A stretch of 32,085 nucleotides of DNA from Clostridium sp. CAG:590 (GCA_000431135.1 HF987896.1:6411-38495); one strand, 5' to 3'. Counted from the first letter of the stretch, positions 16,601 through 25,879 are shown. The notes: generated from the sequence alone by a model not told the origin. Program-made: numbers and translations.

Positions 16601-17476
16601 TTGAAACAATTAGTGACATATTTTAAAACATATTTTGACTGGTTCTATATTCCGAGAATTACAGTAACGGATGTGATAGAGATCGTGATCATAGCGATTC
16701 TGATCTACTATATTATGGACTGGTTTAAGAAAACCCGTGCGTGGACACTGATCAAAGGCATTTTGGTGCTCTTACTGTTTACGGGAATTGCGATGTTATT
16801 TCAATTTAATACAATATTGTGGATTTTCAAAAATACGATCAGTGTGGGCGTGATTGCGGTGATCATTATTTTCCAGCCGGAATTCCGAAGGGCATTAGAG
16901 CAGCTTGGACGTAAGAATTTTATATTTTCTTTGTTTTCGACAGATGATACAAAGTCCGGAAGGATGATAGACCGTAAAGTGCTGAATGAGATCGCAAAGG
17001 CGGTCTTTGCAATGGCTGAGGTGAAGACAGGTGCATTGATCGTAATAGAACAGGATGTGAAACTCGGTGATTATGAGAGAACCGGTATCGCGATTGATGC
17101 GGAAGTTACGAGCCAGTTATTGATTAATATATTTGAGCATAATACACCGCTACATGATGGAGCAGTATTGATCAGGGATAACCGTATTGTGAGTGCAACC
17201 TGCTATCTGCCGCTGTCGGATAATTTGGATATCAATAAGTCATTAGGAACCAGACATCGTGCAGGAATTGGTGTAAGTGAAGTTTCGGATAGTATTACGG
17301 TCATTGTTTCAGAAGAGACAGGTGGAGTTTCTCTGGCATATAACGGAATGCTTTATCGGGGATTAACACGGGATAATTTTCCTGCTAAGATAGAAGAATT
17401 AAGTAAAAATGAGCCGATTACCAAAAAAATGAGATGGTGGAAAGGTCTTGGTAAACATGAAAAATCGAATTCTTGA
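16601..17476 (+). CDS. cdaA: Diadenylate cyclase CdaA
   Basis: This 291-residue membrane enzyme makes c-di-AMP from two ATP. It begins with TTG at 16601 after GATGGAGATGG; the encoded start (a short amphipathic lead, then DVIEIVIIAILIYYIMDW) aligns with the usual CdaA N-terminus, and no in-frame ATG fits. Three hydrophobic segments occupy about residues 20-100, and the family motif PEFRRALEQLGR follows. The DAC domain has both catalytic motifs intact: DGA at residues 186-188 (LHDGAVLI) and RHR at 218-220 (GTRHRAGIG). It is directly followed by cdaR, its usual regulator, with overlapping ends. c-di-AMP in Firmicutes controls potassium and osmolyte transport. Confidence 0.95.
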   Translation: MKQLVTYFKTYFDWFYIPRITVTDVIEIVIIAILIYYIMDWFKKTRAWTLIKGILVLLLFTGIAMLFQFNTILWIFKNTISVGVIAVIIIFQPEFRRALEQLGRKNFIFSLFSTDDTKSGRMIDRKVLNEIAKAVFAMAEVKTGALIVIEQDVKLGDYERTGIAIDAEVTSQLLINIFEHNTPLHDGAVLIRDNRIVSATCYLPLSDNLDINKSLGTRHRAGIGVSEVSDSITVIVSEETGGVSLAYNGMLYRGLTRDNFPAKIEELSKNEPITKKMRWWKGLGKHEKSNS

Positions 17477-18686
17477 TCATTTTGGACTGAAAGTATTATC
17501 TTTGATAATTGCAATTGTAATATGGGTGATTGTTGCAAATGTAGATGATTATACTACGACAAAGCAGATATCAGGCATAGAGATCGAATTTATAAATGGC
17601 GATGCCATTACAGAAAAGAATAAAGTATATGAAGTTCCGGAAGGCACAGTGATTGATATTATTGTAAAAGGCCGGCGAAGCATTGTTGAGAAACTGACAA
17701 ATGAAGACTTCAAGGCAGTTGCAGATCTGTCAAAGATGTCGATCACGAATGCAGTTGCAGTGAATGTTTCGGCAGTTAGCAGCCGGATAGATAAGGAACT
17801 TACGATCTCATATACGAATAATGCGGTGAATATCGCAGTGGAAGAAAAATTACAGAAACAGCTTCCAATTACGGTACGTACAAGTTCAGAGGTTGCAGAT
17901 GGGTATGCAATCCGTAATAAGACGGCATCTCCAAATCTGATTACGGTAGAAGGAGCGGAGAGCGTTGTTAATACGATTGAGGAAGTAGTGGTAGATGTTG
18001 ACGTGAATGGAGCAAGTGAGAGTTTGTCAGCTTATGCAGCTCCGGTTTTTTTGGATAAGAATGGTAATGAAATTGATTCTTCCAAATTTGATTATGATGT
18101 AAAAGAAGTAGAAGTGTCAGTAGAAGTCCTTAAGACAAAAGAGCTGACGGTACGTGTTAAGACACAGGGTGAGCCGAAGAAGGGATATGCGGTTGCAAGT
18201 ATCAATTATCAGCCGACAAGTATACTGGTTGTCGGTGAGGCGGCAGATCTGGCCAAAGTAGATGAGGTTGTCATCGATGATATTGATGTCACGGACTGTT
18301 CAAAGGATCTGGAAACACCGATCACATTAGCGGATTATCTGCCAAGTGGAATTACTTTGGCAGAAGATACACAGGAAGTCATGGTGAAGGTTGCAATCGA
18401 AGAGATTGAAGAAAAGACACTGGTGATCAGTGGTGACGAGATTAATATTGTTGGCAAATCCGGTGAGCTGAATTATGAGTTTAAGGATAATATCAGCTAT
18501 ATATTGAAAGTAAGGGGATTACGGGAAAATTTGGATAACCTTAAGGTTACGAATCTGATCCCGAGCATAGATGTGTCCGGTTATGATGTTGGAACATATA
18601 AGTTTAGTGTGAATTTTAAAGAAATAAAAGGTATCGAAATATTAGATAATATAGAAGCCGAATTGGAGATTACACAAGTGCAATAG
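17457..18686 (+). CDS. cdaR: CdaA regulator CdaR (YbbR-repeat protein)
   Basis: This 409-residue membrane-anchored protein has an N-terminal segment (about 8-27, LKVLSLIIAIVIWVIVANVD) and an extracytoplasmic part with four YbbR-like repeats (roughly 45-130, 140-220, 228-305 and 315-405), each with the PxTVxV-like strand pattern (for example KQLPITVRTSSEVADGYAI). YbbR proteins bind CdaA and adjust its activity. ATG 17457 is preferred over TTG 17448, because the AAAGG site is too near the TTG. It overlaps cdaA by 20 bases, which implies coupling. HPr follows after 21 bases. Confidence 0.92.
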   Translation: MKNRILDHFGLKVLSLIIAIVIWVIVANVDDYTTTKQISGIEIEFINGDAITEKNKVYEVPEGTVIDIIVKGRRSIVEKLTNEDFKAVADLSKMSITNAVAVNVSAVSSRIDKELTISYTNNAVNIAVEEKLQKQLPITVRTSSEVADGYAIRNKTASPNLITVEGAESVVNTIEEVVVDVDVNGASESLSAYAAPVFLDKNGNEIDSSKFDYDVKEVEVSVEVLKTKELTVRVKTQGEPKKGYAVASINYQPTSILVVGEAADLAKVDEVVIDDIDVTDCSKDLETPITLADYLPSGITLAEDTQEVMVKVAIEEIEEKTLVISGDEINIVGKSGELNYEFKDNISYILKVRGLRENLDNLKVTNLIPSIDVSGYDVGTYKFSVNFKEIKGIEILDNIEAELEITQVQ

Positions 18687-18707
18687 GCTTTAAGAGGAGG
18701 GATTGGT

Positions 18708-18977
18708 ATGGTGGCACAAAAAGTTGTGGTTACCGAGCCTTCTGGATTGCATCTTCGACCGGCAGGACAATTGTGTGAATTGTGCCTGAAGTATGAATCG
18801 AAGATTCAGATTAAAAAGGGGTATCAAACCGCAAATGCAAAAAGTGTATTAGGGGTGTTAGCGGCCAGAATCAGTCAGGGAGACGAGATTGAGATTGTTT
18901 GTGAAGGATCGGATGAACAGGAGGCATTAGACCAGATCGTCAAAGTATTTGAGGCTGGATTTGGAACATTGCAGTAA
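18708..18977 (+). CDS. HPr phosphocarrier protein
   Basis: This 89-residue cytoplasmic protein has the HPr fold: the PTS phosphorylation site His15 in SGLHLRPAG with Arg17 next to it, and the regulatory Ser46 in NAKSVLGVLAA, the HPrK target that links sugar supply to carbon catabolite control. The canonical numbering fits both sites, so this is HPr and not a Crh-like protein lacking the His. GAGGAGGG precedes the ATG at 18708. It follows cdaR by 21 bases and probably shares the transcript. It may be the main ptsH of the cell or a second copy; the window holds no other PTS gene. Confidence 0.9.
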   Translation: MVAQKVVVTEPSGLHLRPAGQLCELCLKYESKIQIKKGYQTANAKSVLGVLAARISQGDEIEIVCEGSDEQEALDQIVKVFEAGFGTLQ

Positions 18978-19026
18978 CATGTAGAGGATGATGCATATCA
19001 TTGACATATCATGGAGGTGAGTGCTT

Positions 19027-19758
19027 GTGACGGCTGAATCACAGAAAAAAGTGGAGCAACTGAAACAGATTGTTGCAGACAGTAATAATATTGTGTTTTT
19101 TGGTGGAGCAGGAGTATCGACGGAAAGCGGGATTCCGGACTTCCGAAGCGTGGATGGATTATATAACCAGAAATACAAATATCCACCGGAAGTAATGGTA
19201 AGTCACAGTTTTTTCCGGCAGCATACGGAAGAGTTTTTTGAGTTTTACAAGAACAAAATGATTGCGTTAGATGCAAAGCCGAATGCAGCACATAAGAAAC
19301 TGGCACAGTTGGAGCAGGATGGAAAAGTAAAGGCTGTGATAACGCAGAATATTGATGGGCTTCATTATGCGGCGGGCAGTAAAGAGGTATTGGAACTGCA
19401 TGGAAGTGTTCATCGGAATTATTGTGAACAGTGTGGCAAATTTTATCCGGTAGAATATATTGTAGAATCGAAGGGGGTGCCACGATGCGAAGCGTGTGGA
19501 GCGATTGTAAAACCGGATGTTGTATTGTATGAAGAAGGATTGGATTATGAGACAATGCAAAAGGCAGTACAGTATATTCGGGATGCAGAGGTATTGATCA
19601 TAGGTGGTACTTCTCTTGCAGTCTATCCGGCAGCAGGCTTTATTGACTATTTCCGCGGAAGACATTTGGTTGTGATCAATATGGATCGTACAGCAAAGGA
19701 TGTACATGCGGAACTGTTGATACAGGAAAGAATCGGCGAAGTATTTGAACGATTATAA
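19027..19758 (+). CDS. Sirtuin-type NAD-dependent protein deacylase
   Basis: This 243-residue deacylase removes acyl groups from lysines using NAD+. The NAD-binding motif GAGVSTESGIPDFRS, the TQNIDGLH segment, the catalytic His in LELHGSVHRNYC and the Zn site of four Cys (CEQC and CEAC, about 24 residues apart) are present, as are the later GGTSLAVYPAAG and VINMD motifs. GTG 19027 is taken as the start since GGAGGT ends 8 bases earlier; the upstream GTG at 19021 is too close. Bacterial members act on acetylated metabolic enzymes such as acetyl-CoA synthetase. The stop overlaps that of the converging AraC gene within a TTATAA palindrome. Confidence 0.94.
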   Translation: MTAESQKKVEQLKQIVADSNNIVFFGGAGVSTESGIPDFRSVDGLYNQKYKYPPEVMVSHSFFRQHTEEFFEFYKNKMIALDAKPNAAHKKLAQLEQDGKVKAVITQNIDGLHYAAGSKEVLELHGSVHRNYCEQCGKFYPVEYIVESKGVPRCEACGAIVKPDVVLYEEGLDYETMQKAVQYIRDAEVLIIGGTSLAVYPAAGFIDYFRGRHLVVINMDRTAKDVHAELLIQERIGEVFERL

Positions 19759-20508
19759 TTTGTGTTTGCCAAGTATGGTAGACCGGAGCGTATTGGAGCG
19801 ATATTGACTGGGTGTAGTACCGGTTTGCTTACGGAAATTTTCAGTGAAATAGCTTTGGCTTGGAAAGGCTAGGGTAGAAGCAATCTGTGAGATACTGTAG
19901 TTGGAGTAAGTTAGCATATTCTGAGCTGTTTCAATCTTGGTAGATAGAATGTAACTGCTGATTGTGCTACCGGTTTCTTTTTTGAATAATTTAGAAAGAT
20001 ACGCAGGACTTAAGTGGACGTGAGCAGCTAATGTATCTATGGTAATTCGGGTATGCAAATGATCGTAAATATAATCCAGGCATTCAGCAATCTGTTTTGA
20101 ACAGATTTTCTTCTTGCGAAGGGAACGTATGCGTTTGGTATAGTCTTCACACATAACTGGATGCAGATCTGAGATTTCTTTTATAGTTTTACAGGCATCT
20201 GCTTTTTGAATATAGAAGTCGCTAAGACTATAAGCGGCAGATAACTCCATGCCGCCTTCAATACAATAACGGGCTACGAGAGCAGTTGTAATAACAAAAT
20301 GAAATTTCATATTCTGTAGAGGATTCAGAGAAAGGGTTCCAAGCCCTGCTTTATCCATCAAAGGTTCGAGACATAGTTCTCGGACCTTTTTTAGATTTCC
20401 GGATTTGATAGCATCATAAAATTCTAATTCTGGGTTGTAAGGGGCCCGCAAGATATCATTTTCTCTTTGTACAAATTCTTTGTAGACAAGTTCCTTATGA
20501 AGCGACAT
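19753..20508 (-). CDS. AraC-family transcriptional regulator
   Basis: This 251-residue regulator has two C-terminal helix-turn-helix motifs (about 145-245): ITIDTLAAHVHLSPAYLSKLFKKETG and SISQIASTLAFPSQSYFTENFRKQTG, then the closing TPSQYR. The N-terminal part (about 1-135) is helical and resembles the signal-input region of AraC proteins often found near glycosidase genes; the ligand is unknown. AAGGAG precedes its start on the minus strand. It diverges from the GH5 gene across a 179-base gap that has a direct repeat at 20585-20615, a likely target. The location suggests it activates the beta-glucan genes. Confidence 0.92.
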   Translation of the reverse strand: MSLHKELVYKEFVQRENDILRAPYNPELEFYDAIKSGNLKKVRELCLEPLMDKAGLGTLSLNPLQNMKFHFVITTALVARYCIEGGMELSAAYSLSDFYIQKADACKTIKEISDLHPVMCEDYTKRIRSLRKKKICSKQIAECLDYIYDHLHTRITIDTLAAHVHLSPAYLSKLFKKETGSTISSYILSTKIETAQNMLTYSNYSISQIASTLAFPSQSYFTENFRKQTGTTPSQYRSNTLRSTILGKHKL

Positions 20509-20584
20509 AGTAAAATCTCCTTGGTGTGATTGATGAAATTTATATTATTTTTTTGGTAAAAATGACTTGTTTGATTATAGCATG

Positions 20585-20640
20585 AAAACGATATATTGCG
20601 CAAGAAAAAGATATAATGGATTAAAATAACATGGTATAAC
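20585..20640 (+). promoter_or_regulatory. Candidate AraC operator and GH5 promoter
   Basis: AAAACGATATA (20585-20595) is repeated as AAAAAGATATA (20605-20615), exactly 20 bases apart, which is close to the two-turn spacing of AraC-type half-sites. A TATAAC (20635-20640) downstream can serve as -10, with the proximal half-site lying over its -35 region. There is no good -35, as expected for an activator-dependent promoter. A perfect 12-bp palindrome GGTCTTAAGACC follows at 20662-20673, just before the GH5 binding site. Confidence 0.5.
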
Positions 20641-20687
20641 TATTATTACAATAAAGTGGAGGGTCTTAAGACCAGAAAGGAGGAAGA

Positions 20688-21713
20688 ATGAAATTAGAAT
20701 GTGGCATTAATCTGGGAGGATATTTATCGCAGTGTGAACATTCAATGAAACATTATGTGACATTTATACAGGAAAGTGATCTGAGACAGATTGCACAATG
20801 GGGATTTGATCATGTTCGTCTTCCTATTGATTATGAAGTGCTTGAAGATGAAGAGGGGAATACTCTTGAAGAAGGATATGCTGTGATCAAGGGGGTTCTG
20901 GAATGGAGTAAACTTTATGAACTGAATGTAGTGTTGGATCTGCATAAAGCATATGGATACGATTTTAATGATGCAGGAAATAATGAAAAGAATAACTTAT
21001 TTTCAAATGAATCTTTGCAGCAACGTTTCTTAAACTTATGGATACAGATTGCAGAGCATTTTGGACACTATGATAACGTTGCATTTGAATTATTGAATGA
21101 AGTGGTCGAAAAAGAGAATGCACAGGCGTGGAATAATCTGATTAGAAAGACAGTGACAGCGATTCGTCAGATTACAAATGATACGCCGGTCATATATGGT
21201 GGTATTCAGTGGAACAGTGTTAAGACATTGAAGTTATTGGAAGTACCAATGGATTCTAACACGATATTTACGTTTCATTTTTACGAACCGCTGTTATTTA
21301 CTCATCAGAAGGCACATTGGGTAGAAAAGATGGATAAAAATAAGACAATTGAATATCCGGGACAGATGCAGGATTATCGTAAAGAATCCGAAGTGTTGGG
21401 ATATCAAGGAGAAGTAGTGATTAAGGCGCATTCGAATACAATGGGAGAAGAATTTATACGAGAAATGGTCCAGGAAGCAGTTCAAGCAGCGGCAAATGCA
21501 GGTGTAGGTTTATATTGTGGGGAATTTGGTGTTATTGATCAAGCTCCGTTAATTGATACATTAAGATGGTTCAAGGATGTGAATACAGTATTTCGTGAGA
21601 ATCATATTGGCTGCGCTGTCTGGAATTATAAGGGAATGGATTTTGGCTTAATTGATAAACATTATGATTCGATTAGAGAGAATCTCATTTCTATTTGGAC
21701 TAAGGGAGAATAA
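20688..21713 (+). CDS. GH5-family glycoside hydrolase (cytoplasmic)
   Basis: This 341-residue (beta/alpha)8 glycosidase has the family landmarks in order: an early CGINLGGYLSQ strand, WGFDHVRLPIDYEV, VVLDLHKAYG, the acid/base Glu in FELLNEVVE, IYGGIQWNS, FTFHFYEPLLFTHQ, the nucleophile Glu in LYCGEFGVID and the late AVWNYKGMDFGLID. There is no signal peptide, so it acts on oligosaccharides already taken up, not on polymers. An endo-beta-glucanase or oligosaccharide-trimming role fits, but the exact substrate is not visible. AAGGAGGAAG lies before the ATG. The GH16 gene starts 27 bases after it, so the two likely share the AraC-controlled promoter. Confidence 0.88.
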   Translation: MKLECGINLGGYLSQCEHSMKHYVTFIQESDLRQIAQWGFDHVRLPIDYEVLEDEEGNTLEEGYAVIKGVLEWSKLYELNVVLDLHKAYGYDFNDAGNNEKNNLFSNESLQQRFLNLWIQIAEHFGHYDNVAFELLNEVVEKENAQAWNNLIRKTVTAIRQITNDTPVIYGGIQWNSVKTLKLLEVPMDSNTIFTFHFYEPLLFTHQKAHWVEKMDKNKTIEYPGQMQDYRKESEVLGYQGEVVIKAHSNTMGEEFIREMVQEAVQAAANAGVGLYCGEFGVIDQAPLIDTLRWFKDVNTVFRENHIGCAVWNYKGMDFGLIDKHYDSIRENLISIWTKGE

Positions 21714-21863
21714 ATCTATAAAGATTAGAAAGGAAATTATATGAAAAAAATTATTAAAAAAGCAACGGCATTTTTAATGGCAGGCGTGATGGTTGTCGGT
21801 ATGGCACCGGTAGCAACATCGGCTGCAAAAAAGAAAGCGACAGTAAAGGCGGTAACTTTCAAT

Positions 21864-21901
21864 AATCTTGGTACAAAAACATAATCTTGATACAAAAACA
21901 T
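21864..21901 (+). repeat. 19-bp imperfect tandem duplication inside the GH16 gene
   Basis: AATCTTGGTACAAAAACAT (21864-21882) is followed at once by AATCTTGATACAAAAACAT (21883-21901); only one base differs. As 19 is not a multiple of three, the second copy shifts the frame and creates the TAA at 21882. In the shifted frame the second copy again reads NLDTKT, parallel to NLGTKT in the first. Confidence 0.92.
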
Positions 21902-22380
21902 TGGTAATTAAGCCTAAGAAATCTTTCAAACTTAAAACAAAGGTGACCGTAAATGGTAAGATTAGCAAGAAGGTAACATTTTCTTCTTCTAATAAGAAGG
22001 TTGCAACCGTAAGCAAGAGTGGAAAAATCAAGGCAGTGAAAAAGGGTACGGCAAAGATTACTGTTAAGAGTGTTGCTAATAAGAATAAGAAAGCAACCTT
22101 GAAGGTAATTGTAGGTAAACCTGTAACAAAGGTTAAACTTGACCAGACAAAGGTAACGGCTTATGCAGGGGATACAGTTAAGTTAAAAGCAACTGTATCA
22201 CCAAGCAAACCGAGTGTAAAAAAACTTAAGTATAGTACCAGTGATAAGGCGGTAGCAACAGTAAGCAGCAAAGGTGATATCACCTGTGTGAAAAAAGGAA
22301 CAGCAACAATTACAGTTAAGGCAACAGATGGAAGTGGAAAGAAAGCTACCTGTAAAGTGACAGTAGAGGATAAGCCACAG

Positions 22381-22488
22381 ACAACAGAAGATAAGACAAC
22401 AACAGAAGATAAGACAACAACAGAAGATAAGACAACAACAGAAGATAAGACGACAACAGAAGATAAGACAACAACGGAAGACAAGACG
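22381..22488 (+). repeat. 18-bp minisatellite coding for (TTEDKT)6
   Basis: Six head-to-tail 18-bp units of the type ACAACAGAAGATAAGACA code for a TTEDKT linker between the Ig-like domains and the GH16 domain. The first copies are nearly identical and the later ones carry synonymous changes. A partial seventh unit runs into EEEKPEEKPEEK. Confidence 0.9.
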
Positions 22489-25400
22489 ACAACAGAAGAA
22501 GAGAAGCCGGAAGAGAAGCCGGAAGAGAAGACAGATCTCTCCTATGAAGGATACAATTTAATGTGGTCTGATGAATTTGAGGGAACAGAATTAAACAAGG
22601 CTGACTGGAATGTGGAAACCCATGAGCCGGGATGGGTAAATGCGGAGCTTCAGGAATATGTAGACAGCACAGATAATATCTATGTGCAGAACGGCAATCT
22701 GGTTATCAAGCCAATTAAGAAAGTGGATGGAGAAGGAAATGCTACATATACGTCAGGACGTATCAACACACGGGGCCATCGTGACTTTACATATGGTTTA
22801 TTTGAGACAAGAGTAAAGGTTCCAACAGGAAAAGGATATCTTCCTGCATTTTGGATGATGCCTACCAACGAGAATCTGTACGGACAGTGGCCAAGATGTG
22901 GTGAGATAGATATTATGGAGGTTATGGGTGATAATACCAAGAAAGCCTATGGAACCATTCACTATGGTAACCCTCACGGTCAGGCACAGGGAACAAAGGT
23001 GATAACAGAGGGAGATTTCTCCAGTGAGTATCATACCTATGCGGTAGAGTGGGAGCCGGGCAAGATTGTATGGTATGTAGATGGTATCAAGTACCATGAA
23101 GCAAAGGATTGGTATTCTACAACAGAAGGACAGGGGACCGTTGCCTATCCGGCACCATTTGACCAGCCGTTTTATATGATTTTGAATTTGGCAATCGGCG
23201 GCTCGTGGGTTGGTTATCCGGATGAAACAACAACTTATGATGACCAGGCATTTACTGTAGACTATGTAAAGGCATATCAGAAGTCACCGGAATACTACGC
23301 GGAAAAAGAGGCCAAAGTAGAAAAGCCGGTAAAGCCGGAGGTTGAAGAGCCGGCAAAAGGAGAGAACCACTTAACGAATAATGATTTTTCTAAAAAAGAT
23401 GACCTGTCAGGCGAAAATGGTTCTAAATGGCAGTTTATGACTGATAAGGGTGGCGAGGCAACGGCTGCTATCGTAGAGGCCCCTGCGTTCGGTGAAGGTG
23501 CCAAGGCTGTACAGATTAAGACCACAGCAGCCGGTACAGAAAGCTATGCCGTTCAGTTTGTACAGGCAAATATTCCGGTAAAGAAAGGCGGTAAATATCA
23601 GATAAGCTTTGATGCATATGCGGCAAGTGACAGAAAGATGATTGTGGATGTTTCCGCTCCGGATTACAATTACGCAAGATATTTGAATGATACAGAAGTA
23701 GCACTTACAAAAACCAAACAGACATATACATATACATTTGAGGTGACAGACCATGACGATGCCAATGCACGTTTAGAGTTTAACCTTGGTAATACAGACC
23801 CGATTTCTGATGTATTTATCACCAATGTGAATTTCACAAGAATTGGCGATGTGGTAATCGATGACAGCAAGAAGGTATTGACAGATGGAAACTATGTATA
23901 CAATGGAAAGTTCCAGGAGGGGACAGAAGCCGGAAAGAAGAACCTGCAGTATTGGGATATTATAGATGCAGGCAGCAAGGCGAACTACGGGGTTACAGGA
24001 GTCCCGGACAACAGAAGATTTAAGATTACAACAACGGGCTGCAAAGCTGCAAATGAGGTTGTGTTGAAGCAGACTCAGCTTCCGCTGACACCGGGTAAAT
24101 ATGCGTTAAGCTTTGATGCATGCCTGGATACAGAGAATGCTGAGGAGACAAAGGATATTACTGTTAAGGTGGCAGGCGCTACAGATACATTTAAAATTGG
24201 CAAGAAGAGTCAGAGCTATACACTGAAGCTTACAATTGGTGCAGAGGCAAATATTGAGTCAATCGACGATATCGAATTCGCACTTGGTGTTAATGGTACC
24301 GTATTATTAGACAACATTCGTTTGGTAGAGGATACCTTGATTAAGAATGGTTCCTTTAATGCAGGGCTTGCAGGCTATGAAGTATATGCCGATACGCCAA
24401 GTAATGTGACTTATGTTGTAGACAGTCAGAAAGAAAATAATGCATTTGATATTACAATCAAGAATACCGGAGATCAGGATTACCATATCCAGTTAAAGCA
24501 GTCAGATGTGGTACTGGAGAAGGGACAGTGGTACAATCTGAAGTTTAAGATTAAGACAGATCTTGCCGGTGGCAGACAGGTTTCTTATGCAATTCAGAGA
24601 AACGGTGCGGTGCACAAGACCGAAGCAGGTAAGGAAGACTGGACTCCTTATGTACAGGATAAGGTTGACGTGAACGGAGAATACCAGACCATTAGTGTGA
24701 ACTTCAAGATGAAATGTGACACAGATACAGGTTCTATTTTCAATATTGCGATGGGTAAAGTTGATAAACAGATTACGACCCAGCACAGAATCTGTATTGA
24801 TGATATTTCTCTGGAGAAGATTGAAGAGCCGGAGGATGTGTTCCCGGATATTCCGGCAGGAACGAATCTGGTTCAGGAAGCAGATTTTGCCAAAGGTGTT
24901 GGTAAAGATTCTGCATGGGTTGAAACCATTGCAAACGGGAGTAATGATTTGGTTGCAGATGCTTCCAGTGCAATTGCAAATAGAGCAATTACCTATACAA
25001 TCAAGAACACAGGCACCGAGGACTGGCACGTACAGCTTAAGCAGAATGATATACCACTTCAGGCAGGTAAAACCTATGTATTGTCATATGATGTGCAGTC
25101 TAGTATGAATCGTAAGATGCATTATGCCGTTCAGAAAAATGGTGGAGATTGGGCTGCATATAAGGAAGCGGATGTGGATTTGACTTCAGAGTCTCAGCAT
25201 GTAAAAGTAGAATTTACTATGCCAGAGAATGATAAATATGCAGTACTCAGCTTCTCATTAGGTAAAATCGGTAAAGAAGAGGGTGCACAGATTACAGAGG
25301 AGCATACAGTTACACTTTCTAATATCTCTTTAGTTGAGAAAACATCTGCAGGTACAGAGACAACTAATATCATTGCAAATGGTAATTTTGCTGATGGAAC

Positions 25401-25879
25401 AACAAGCTGGAATCCATATATTCTTTCAGAAAAACTGGGAAGTATTAGTGTGGAAGACGGAAAAATAATCTATGCAGTTAACAATCCTGGAACAGAGGAG
25501 TGGAATGTAAAACTGACACAGGAGCCGTTGACATTGGAGGCAGGAAAGAAGTACCATTTTACATTTAAGGTTACTTCTTCAACAAACCGCACCATCAAGT
25601 ATGTATTTCAGGATTCGACAAAATATACATGGTACGGTGGAGAGTCATTGGAGTTAGAAGCGGATGTTGAAAAGGTTGTTAATTATACGGTAGATTTGAC
25701 TGATAAGGATACTTGTGATGCAATCCAGATGAATGTAAATATGGGAGTAATTGATACATACACTCCTGAAGGTATAAAAACATATACACCAACAGAAGCT
25801 GCAGTCATTACATTATCTGACTTTGTATTAACAGAAATAACAGAATAATTATTTTAAAGATAGGAATTCGTATTATAAC

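Larger units (their letters stand above)
21741..25848 (+). pseudogene. Secreted GH16 beta-glucanase with Ig-like and CBM4/9 modules, frame-shifted by a 19-bp duplication
   Basis: ATG 21741 (after AAAGGAA) opens a signal peptide (MKKIIKKATAFLMAGVMV and an ATSAA cleavage region), then hits TAA at 21882-21884. The rest of the protein is in the +1 frame to 25848 (a frame from TTG 21868 gives 1326 residues). Removing one copy of the 19-bp repeat at 21864-21901 joins the two into 1362 codons. Domains, counted from 21868: two Big_2 Ig-like domains (about 10-85 and 88-165), a TTEDKT linker, a GH16 domain (about 222-470) with the catalytic GEIDIME (E346, D348, E351) of the laminarinase type, and five CBM4/9-like modules (about 500-665, 670-820, 822-990, 1000-1160 and 1165-1326). 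It would be an extracellular beta-1,3(1,4)-glucanase when read through. Confidence 0.85.

Noticed and set aside
18998..19707. Minus-strand frames of 185 and 146 codons opposite the sirtuin
   Set aside because: The plus-strand sirtuin has all catalytic and zinc motifs; the antisense frames show no domain or binding site.
21870..21890. Programmed ribosomal frameshift in the GH16 gene
   Set aside because: The needed shift is +1 at ACA-TAA, but no known slippery site, stimulatory structure or upstream Shine-Dalgarno-like element is evident; the 19-bp duplication explains the shift fully.
22161..22484. Minus-strand frame rich in VVVLSS repeats
   Set aside because: It is the antisense shadow of the TTEDKT-coding minisatellite and Ig-like domains on the plus strand.
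22381..22488. CRISPR-like array
   Set aside because: The 18-bp units are directly adjacent with no spacers and are coding.
24502..25108. Overlapping frames on both strands inside the CBM region
   Set aside because: They lack binding sites and lie within a clearly coding, repeat-derived region; they are shadows.
21868..25848. GH16 protein as an intact gene starting at TTG 21868
   Set aside because: This start lacks a binding site and a signal peptide; the true start with a signal peptide is at 21741 in another frame, so the frame from 21868 is the downstream half of a shifted gene.
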